DNA of 11,456 nucleotides from the NCBI GenBank assembly GCA_937136445.1, contig CAKZOQ010000011.1, positions 1 to 11,456 of the forward strand, written 5' to 3'. A model generated the notes under the pieces. That model ran no database searches and had not been told where the DNA came from. It saw only the letters and a program-made list of their open reading frames with translations. The position numbers were made by a program, and so were the translations under genes. Each line of letters starts with the position of its first letter. Position 1 is the first letter of the stretch. This DNA is from an uncultured Gemmatimonadota bacterium (lineage in GTDB: Bacteria; Gemmatimonadota; Gemmatimonadetes; Longimicrobiales; Gaopeijiaceae). Below are positions 6,495 to 11,456 of this stretch, piece by piece.

Positions 6495-7849
6495 AGGAGG
6501 TAGGGCGCCCGACGCGCCTTGAAGGCCGCCTGCTGCGCCGGCCATCCGGCAGTCAACTCCTCCAGCCCCAGCCCCGCCTCCAGACCCAGCCGAAGGGAAT
6601 CGGTCCCGGCGAGGCGGTCGAAGTGGGCCTGGTTCCAGCTCCAGCGATCACCGGATGCCACACGGGCTTCCACCAGGAGGGCCACCGCGGCGCGAGGCGC
6701 GTCGTAGTCGGTGGACTCGGATACGAACCGGACGCCCTGGACCTCCACGCCGCCAAACTTGCCGTCGCCGGGATTCTCCGGCGTGAACCGGACCGCCTCG
6801 AAGCGGACGCCGTCGATCCCGTAGCCATTCATGGCCTCGGCCAGCGCCGCACCATCGAGCCAGGGTGCTCCCACCCACTGAAAGGCCTGCTCGGTGCCCC
6901 GGCCCACCGAGAGCGGGGTGCCCTCGAAGAGACAGGTGCCGGGATAGGCCAGGGCGCTCGCCACCGAGGGGAGGTTGGGGGAGGGAGCCACCCAGGGGAG
7001 CTCCGTCGCCGCCCAGACCGACGTGGGGTCCCATCCATCCATGGGCACGACGTGGAGCTCGACCTCCACTCCGAACTCACCGACGATCATCCGCGCCAGC
7101 TCCCCCACCGTCATCCCGTGGCGCATGGGCACCGGGTAGAGCCCCACGAAGGTGGCGAAGGAGGGATCGAGGACGTTCCCCTGCACGACGTCGCCGCGGA
7201 TGGGGTTCGGTCGGTCCACCACGACGAAGGGAATCCCGGCCGCACCGGCGGCCTCCATGGCATAGGCCATGGTGGACACGTAGGTGTAGAAGCGCGCCCC
7301 GACGTCCTGCATGTCGAAGACCAGGACCTCCACCCCGTCCAGGCTCTCCGGGCTGGGACGTCGGGTGGCGCCGTAGAGGGAGTGGATGGGGACGCCGGTG
7401 CGGGGATCCATCCCGCTCTCGACGCGCTCGCCGGCCTCGGCGTCTCCCCGGATGCCGTGCTCCGGACCGAAGAGGGCCACCAGCTCCACCTGCGGGGCCT
7501 CCGCCAGGACGTCGATGGAACTCCGGGCGGCTGCAGGATCGCCGGGTCGCTCCCGGGAGGGGACCAGCCCGGTGTGGTTCGTGATGAGGCCCACCCGCCG
7601 GTCCCGCACCAGGTGCAGGGAGTCGCGGAGCAGGACCTGGATTCCGGGCCGGACCGATGCAGCCGCCTGCTCGGTATCGGGGGTGTCACCGGTGGCGTCT
7701 CCACACCCCGTCGCCAGGAAGAGGCAGAGGAGGAGCGAACCCGGGAGTGCCCCGGCGTAGAGGAAGGATTGTGGGCCTCGAGGGCGACATCTACCTTCCA
7801 ATCCTGGACCTCCGCGGCGCCGGTCGCGGCTCGTTTCGAGTGCGTTCAT
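6482..7849 (-). CDS. namZ: NamZ-like exo-beta-N-acetylmuramidase (DUF1343, GH171), lipoprotein
   Basis: A 455-residue protein of the DUF1343/YbbC family, whose characterised member NamZ (founder of GH171) removes terminal MurNAc from the non-reducing end of peptidoglycan fragments. The hydrophobic segment SLLLCLFLATGC (38-49) ends in a lipobox-like Ala-Thr-Gly-Cys with Cys49 as probable lipid anchor; a short linker follows. Family blocks in order: VGLITNHTGL (86-95), LFGPEHGIRGDAEAG (126-140), FDMQDVGARFYTY (178-190), DRPNP (212-216), MRHGMTVGELA (242-252), LPWVAPSPNLPS (284-295), LFEGTPLSVGRGTE (307-320), GAPW (327-330) and C-terminal YLLY (450-453). Glu130 of GPEHG is an attractive catalytic candidate. 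The ATG at 7849 gives a 48-residue leader before the Cys; a TTG at 7801 preceded by GGAGGT would give 32 residues (439 aa total) and is a serious alternative. It is divergent from the NagZ-like pair, as expected for joint action on muropeptides. Confidence 0.92.
   Translation of the reverse strand: MNALETSRDRRRGGPGLEGRCRPRGPQSFLYAGALPGSLLLCLFLATGCGDATGDTPDTEQAAASVRPGIQVLLRDSLHLVRDRRVGLITNHTGLVPSRERPGDPAAARSSIDVLAEAPQVELVALFGPEHGIRGDAEAGERVESGMDPRTGVPIHSLYGATRRPSPESLDGVEVLVFDMQDVGARFYTYVSTMAYAMEAAGAAGIPFVVVDRPNPIRGDVVQGNVLDPSFATFVGLYPVPMRHGMTVGELARMIVGEFGVEVELHVVPMDGWDPTSVWAATELPWVAPSPNLPSVASALAYPGTCLFEGTPLSVGRGTEQAFQWVGAPWLDGAALAEAMNGYGIDGVRFEAVRFTPENPGDGKFGGVEVQGVRFVSESTDYDAPRAAVALLVEARVASGDRWSWNQAHFDRLAGTDSLRLGLEAGLGLEELTAGWPAQQAAFKARRAPYLLYRD
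7799..7813 (-). promoter_or_regulatory. Shine-Dalgarno and TTG: alternative namZ start
   Basis: On the minus strand GGAGGT (7813-7808) is followed after six bases by an in-frame TTG (7801-7799). This is the strongest Shine-Dalgarno match seen at any gene in the window. Starting here would trim the namZ leader to a more usual lipoprotein signal length. Other starts in the window lack strong Shine-Dalgarno sequences, so the match could also be chance. Confidence 0.45.
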
Positions 7850-7856
7850 GAGGCCA

Positions 7857-7885
7857 AGGTTCGGGCCCCCGCGACCCGCCGTCAA
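7857..7885 (-). promoter_or_regulatory. Weak candidate sigma-70-type promoter for namZ
   Basis: On the minus strand TTGACG (7885-7880) matches a -35 box at five of six bases. Seventeen bases later GAACCT (7862-7857) is a poor -10. Transcription would begin near 7850, giving a leaderless message from the ATG at 7849 or a leader of about 49 bases if the TTG at 7801 is used. The box overlaps the start codon of the divergent GH3 gene. No convincing promoter was seen for the GH3 direction. Confidence 0.22.
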
Positions 7886-9936
7886 TGCAGCCGACCCCAC
7901 CCCGACGCCCCTTCGGCATGGCCGACGCCACCCCATCCCCCGCACCGTCCGGCACGCCGCCGCGGCAGGCCCGATTCCCGGCCCTGACCCTCCTCCTGGT
8001 GGCGGTGGTCGCCGTCGTCCAGGCATGCTCCGCTCCACCCCCCGCAGCCGATCCGTCGCCGGCTCCGCCCACGTCCGGGGACGGATCCCAGGCGGGGACA
8101 CCCACCGGGCAAGCCACCGCGCCTGCCGACGAGGCCGCCGAGCCCGCCGCGGAGGAGCCCGAGCCAGCCACCGCGCCGGTCCCGGACGGGCAGTTCGACG
8201 TGGCGCCGGAGCTCGTAGCGGACCGAGAGCCGGAGGTGGCCCCGGACGCCGAGTGGGCAGAGCGAACCCTGGCCTCGATGACGCTCCGGGAGAAGGTGGG
8301 GCAGATGATCATGCCCTGGGTCATCGGCGACTACGCCCCCAAGGGATCCTCCAGCCACGACCGCGTCGCAGAGTACGTGGAGGAAGGCATCGGCGGGGTC
8401 ATCATGTCGGTGGGTTCCCCCACCGAGGTGGCGGCGAAGCTCAACGACCTTCAGGGCCACGCCCGCTTCCCCCTCCTGGTGGCCGCCGACCTGGAGACGG
8501 GGGCGGGCTTCCGCTTCCGGGGGGCGGTCCAGATGCCCGGGACCATCGAGCTGGGGGGTGCCACGGACTTCCCCAACCTCATGGCGGTGGGCGCCACCGG
8601 GGAAGCCGGTCTGGCCTACGAGATGGGGCGGGTCACCGCCCAGGAGGCCCGGGCCGTCGGGGTCCACGTCCCCTTCGCGCCGGTCCTGGACGTGAACAAC
8701 AACCCGGACAACCCCATCATCAACGTCCGCTCCTTCGGCGAGGACCCGGTCCTGGTCTCCACCCTGGGCCGCTCCTTCGTCCGTGGCGTCCAGGAGCACG
8801 GAGCGCTGGCCACCGGCAAACACTTCCCCGGTCACGGCGACACCGGCACCGATTCGCACCTGGCGCTTCCCACCATCCCCCACGACCGGCTCCGCATGGA
8901 CTCGGTGGAGTTGAAGCCCTTCCAGGCGGCCATCGACGAGGGCATGGGCGGGATCATGACGGCCCACATCACCGTTCCTTCTCTCAACGGAGGCAACGGC
9001 GATCCCGCCACCCTCTCCCGCCCGGTCCTCACCGACCTCCTCCGTGGAGAGATGGGGTTCGACGGCCTCGTCTTCACCGACGCCATGGACATGCGGGCCA
9101 TCTCGGGCCGGCTGGGCGCCGGGGAGGCGGCGGTCCAGGCGGTGGAGGCCGGAGCCGACGTCATCCTCATGCCCCCCTCGGTGACGGCGGCCTTGCAGGG
9201 AATCGTGGATGCGGTGTGCGCCGGACGCATCCCCGAGTCCCGCATCGACGACACCGTCCTCCGACTCCTCCAGACCAAGCAGGAGATGGGGCTGCACCGG
9301 GACCGGACGGTGGATCTGTCGCGGATCCCCGAGGTGGTTGGCGTCCCCGACCACCACGACCTCGCCGACCAGATCGCCCGGAAGTCCATCACCCTGATTC
9401 GCAACGAGGGCGACCTCCTCCCCCTTCTCGGTACCCGCTCGGCCCAGGTCCTCTCGGTCACCTACCGCCGGAGCTCCGACGTCCTCGCCGGGCGCTTCTT
9501 CAACCGCCGTCTCCGCTCCACCTATCCCCGACTCCGGACGGTGGAGCTCGACCGGGACGCGCCGGAGGCGCTCTACGGAGGCCTCCTGCGCCAGGCCCGG
9601 AGCTCGGCGCTGGTGGTGGTGAGCACCTACGTCACCGCCGTCTCCTACTCCGGCTCGGTGGCCGTCCCCGACGAGCTCGCCGCCTTCATCCGGGACCTGG
9701 AGGCCACCGGAGTGCCCCACGTGGTGGTCTCCTTCGGCAATCCCTACCTGCTCAGCGAGTTCCCGGACGTGCGGTCGTACATGCTGGCCTGGAGCGGCTC
9801 CGAGTCCAGCCAGCGCGCCGCCGCCAGCGCCCTCTTCGGCGACTTCCCCCTCACGGGCCGGTCGCCCACCGGCTTCTCGCCCTACTTCCGGATCGGCGAC
9901 GGGATCCAGCTCCCGGCCCGCGGCTCCGGTCGTTGA
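7885..9936 (+). CDS. GH3 NagZ-type beta-N-acetylhexosaminidase, lipoprotein (first of tandem pair)
   Basis: A 683-residue glycoside hydrolase family 3 protein. NagZ-type members cleave terminal beta-GlcNAc (or GlcNAc-MurNAc) through a covalent intermediate. Signal: ALTLLLVAVVAVVQAC with lipobox Val-Gln-Ala-Cys48. Residues 49-120 form an Ala/Pro/Glu-rich disordered tether. The catalytic barrel spans about 122-460: FAPVLDVNNNPDNP (264-277), RSFGEDP (282-288), KHFPGHGDTGTDSH (312-325) and GLVFTDAMDM (394-403). The Asp323/His325 dyad is the NagZ-specific acid/base arrangement, and Asp399 is the nucleophile. The substrate loop reads ADLETGAGFRFRG (200s) rather than the DQEGGRV of cytoplasmic NagZ; it resembles large Bacteroidota-type GH3 proteins that can carry a beta-lactamase-like domain, but this copy ends after the second GH3 domain (about 470-683). 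A start at Met12 (ATG 7918) is also possible. The stop lies 16 bp before the second GH3 gene; it diverges from namZ. Confidence 0.93.
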   Translation: MQPTPPRRPFGMADATPSPAPSGTPPRQARFPALTLLLVAVVAVVQACSAPPPAADPSPAPPTSGDGSQAGTPTGQATAPADEAAEPAAEEPEPATAPVPDGQFDVAPELVADREPEVAPDAEWAERTLASMTLREKVGQMIMPWVIGDYAPKGSSSHDRVAEYVEEGIGGVIMSVGSPTEVAAKLNDLQGHARFPLLVAADLETGAGFRFRGAVQMPGTIELGGATDFPNLMAVGATGEAGLAYEMGRVTAQEARAVGVHVPFAPVLDVNNNPDNPIINVRSFGEDPVLVSTLGRSFVRGVQEHGALATGKHFPGHGDTGTDSHLALPTIPHDRLRMDSVELKPFQAAIDEGMGGIMTAHITVPSLNGGNGDPATLSRPVLTDLLRGEMGFDGLVFTDAMDMRAISGRLGAGEAAVQAVEAGADVILMPPSVTAALQGIVDAVCAGRIPESRIDDTVLRLLQTKQEMGLHRDRTVDLSRIPEVVGVPDHHDLADQIARKSITLIRNEGDLLPLLGTRSAQVLSVTYRRSSDVLAGRFFNRRLRSTYPRLRTVELDRDAPEALYGGLLRQARSSALVVVSTYVTAVSYSGSVAVPDELAAFIRDLEATGVPHVVVSFGNPYLLSEFPDVRSYMLAWSGSESSQRAAASALFGDFPLTGRSPTGFSPYFRIGDGIQLPARGSGR

Positions 9937-9952
9937 CGCTGGGCGTTCTGCG

Positions 9953-11456
9953 GTGGTAGGGGAGGCGTTCGGAGCGAGGACCGGGCCCGTTCGGGCCTTC
10001 CGGGGCGTGGCGTTCCTGGTGGCGCTGCTCCTGGGGGGATGCGCAGCGGGGGCCTCGGCTCCCTCCCAGCCTCCCGGAGAGGCGACCTCACCGGTCCTGT
10101 CGTCCGTGCTGGACGCCGACGCACAGCGCTGGGTCGATACCACGCTGGACGGGCTGTCGCTCCGTCGTCAGGTGGCCCAGCTCGTCCTCCAGTGGATCCC
10201 CGGCGGCTACGCGGCGCCCAGCTCCCCCGACTTCGGCCTCCTGGAGGCGTGGGTGGTGGAGGAGGGCATCGGGGGGGTCGTTCCTTCCATCGGGACGCCC
10301 CACGCCTTCGCCGCCAAGCTGAACGCCCTCCAGTCCCGAGCCGAGATCCCGCTCCTGGTGGGCTCGGACTTCGAGAACGGGGGGCCCGGCATGCGCCTTG
10401 GTGGAAGCTGGGCCCTTCCGTCGATGCTTCCCCAGGGCGGCGGTACCGAGTTCCCGCCCACCATGGCGTTCGGGGCCATCGGCGACCCCCGCTTCGCCTA
10501 CGAGTACGGCCGCATCACCGCCCGGGAGGCCCGCGCCACCGGGGTGGGGATGCTCTTCGCGCCAGTTCTGGACGTGAACTCCAACCCCGACAATCCGGTC
10601 ATCGCCACCCGTTCCTTCGGGGCGGACCCGCAGGCCGTGGCGGAGCTGGGTGCGGCCTTCGTCCAGGGGGCGCGGGCCGGAGGCGCCCTCACCACGGCCA
10701 AGCACTTCCCGGGCCACGGAGACACCTCGGTGGATTCCCACCTGGAGCTGCCGGTGGTGGACGCCGACCGGGGGCGCCTGGACGCGGTGGAGCTGGTCCC
10801 CTTCCAGCGGGCCGTGGCCGAGGGCGTGGACGCCGTCATGACCGCCCACGTGGCGGTGCCGGAGGTGGTGGGCTCCACCGTTCCTGCTACTCTGGCCCCC
10901 CAGCTCATGACCGGGCTCCTCCGGGACGAGATGGGTTTCGACGGACTTCTCCTCACCGATGCCCTGGCCATGGGCGCCATCACCGAAGGCTACGGCGGCG
11001 GGGAGGCGTCGGTGCGGGCGGTGGAGGCCGGCGCCGACGTCATCCTCACCCCCGCGGACGTCACCGCCTCGGTGGACGCCGTGGTGGCGGCGGTGGCGTC
11101 CGGCCGACTCTCGGCGGAGCGGATCCGCTCGTCGGCCCGCCGCATCCTGGAGGCGAAGGCCCGTCTGGGCCTCCACCGGAACCGGAGCACCCTACTGGAG
11201 GCGGTGGACCAGGTGGTCGGGTCGGGAGCGCACCTGGCCTTCGCCGACACCGCCGCCGCTCGCTCCCTCACCCTGGTGCGGGACCACGGCGACCTGGTGC
11301 CCTGGACGCCGGGACGGGCCGGGCGGGTGACCCACCTCCGCTACGCCCCCTCCACCATGCTCTGGGCGGACCAGACCTTCGGGGACGGCCTGGCACGGAG
11401 GCTTCCGGCGCTGGAGACGGTGACGCTGGACGAGCGGACGGATTCGGCGGGGGGGG
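9953..11456 (+). CDS. GH3 NagZ-type beta-N-acetylhexosaminidase, lipoprotein (second copy, 3'-truncated)
   Basis: An open frame running off the right edge, 501 residues visible, paralogous to the gene before it over nearly its whole length. No ATG precedes the signal peptide; GTG at 9953 is the best start, giving 29 residues (RAFRGVAFLVALLLGGC at the end) before lipobox Cys30. A GTG at 10007 would leave too short a leader. Catalytic features are intact: FAPVLDVNSNPDNP, KHFPGHGDTSVDSH (250-263) with dyad Asp261/His263, and LLLTDALAMGAI with nucleophile Asp336. The substrate loop is SDFENGGPGMRLGG, different from the first copy. The tether after the Cys is short (about 20 residues) compared with about 70 in the first copy. 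The visible end is already inside the second GH3 domain (TLVRDHGDLVPW onward). The 16-bp gap implies co-transcription. Whether a further C-terminal domain follows cannot be seen. Confidence 0.9.
   Translation, partial: MVGEAFGARTGPVRAFRGVAFLVALLLGGCAAGASAPSQPPGEATSPVLSSVLDADAQRWVDTTLDGLSLRRQVAQLVLQWIPGGYAAPSSPDFGLLEAWVVEEGIGGVVPSIGTPHAFAAKLNALQSRAEIPLLVGSDFENGGPGMRLGGSWALPSMLPQGGGTEFPPTMAFGAIGDPRFAYEYGRITAREARATGVGMLFAPVLDVNSNPDNPVIATRSFGADPQAVAELGAAFVQGARAGGALTTAKHFPGHGDTSVDSHLELPVVDADRGRLDAVELVPFQRAVAEGVDAVMTAHVAVPEVVGSTVPATLAPQLMTGLLRDEMGFDGLLLTDALAMGAITEGYGGGEASVRAVEAGADVILTPADVTASVDAVVAAVASGRLSAERIRSSARRILEAKARLGLHRNRSTLLEAVDQVVGSGAHLAFADTAAARSLTLVRDHGDLVPWTPGRAGRVTHLRYAPSTMLWADQTFGDGLARRLPALETVTLDERTDSAGG

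Noticed and set aside
4764..6545. Minus-strand frame of 593 codons opposite the amidase
   Set aside because: The amidase triad and signal peptide are clear on plus; the mirror frame is His/Gly/Glu-rich without domains.
7885..9936. First GH3 protein as a GH3/beta-lactamase fusion
   Set aside because: The loop sequence recalls such fusions, but the protein ends at residue 683 after the second GH3 domain with no room for a beta-lactamase domain.
7882..10143. Minus-strand frame of 753 codons opposite the first GH3 gene
   Set aside because: The opposite strand encodes an unmistakable GH3 protein with catalytic motifs; this frame is the GC-rich mirror image.
1..11456. CRISPR array, tRNA, rRNA, phage or conjugation genes
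   Set aside because: No regularly spaced repeats, cloverleaf-like segments, rRNA signatures, integrases or mobilisation genes were seen; the window looks like ordinary chromosomal DNA.

Overview
The window is about 11.5 kb of very GC-rich, densely coded bacterial DNA with a strong G/C bias at third codon positions. No mobile element, CRISPR array, tRNA or rRNA is visible. Several features suggest a Gram-negative-type bacterium, plausibly Gemmatimonadota: lipoprotein signals, a secreted amidase whose signal ends in a Leu-Glu-Ala-Gln run, a PspA homologue with an acidic tail, and a fused membrane/SpeE-like protein. The phylum is an inference from style, not a proof.

Layout, left to right. (1) The 3' part of a PspA/IM30 membrane-stress gene on +, closed by a near-perfect 12-bp hairpin terminator with a GAAA loop. 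(2) Four genes on +: a PLP-dependent D-amino-acid transaminase (dat), an exported metallo-beta-lactamase-fold hydrolase, a large multi-pass membrane protein with a C-terminal spermidine-synthase-like SAM domain (start overlaps the previous stop as TGATG), and a secreted amidase-signature amidase. (3) On -, meeting the amidase tail to tail with a 13-bp overlap, a NamZ/DUF1343 exo-beta-N-acetylmuramidase lipoprotein. (4) Divergent from namZ across about 35 bp, two tandem GH3 genes of the NagZ type on +, both lipoproteins with intact catalytic residues; the second runs off the right edge.

The right half (namZ plus two nagZ-like genes) reads as an exported peptidoglycan-fragment hydrolysis module. 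In Bacillus subtilis NagZ and NamZ are neighbours and act in sequence on muropeptide sugars. The D-amino-acid transaminase could connect functionally through D-Ala/D-Glu metabolism, and the amidase might process peptides or amides, but those links are inferred from proximity only. The metallo-hydrolase and the SpeE-like membrane protein are translationally coupled. The latter lacks both acidic residues expected of a true spermidine synthase, so its substrate is unknown.

No wholly new system is obvious. The best leads are the namZ/double-nagZ lipoprotein locus, the SpeE-like fusion with substituted active-site residues, and a 13-base C-rich element repeated just before two start codons.
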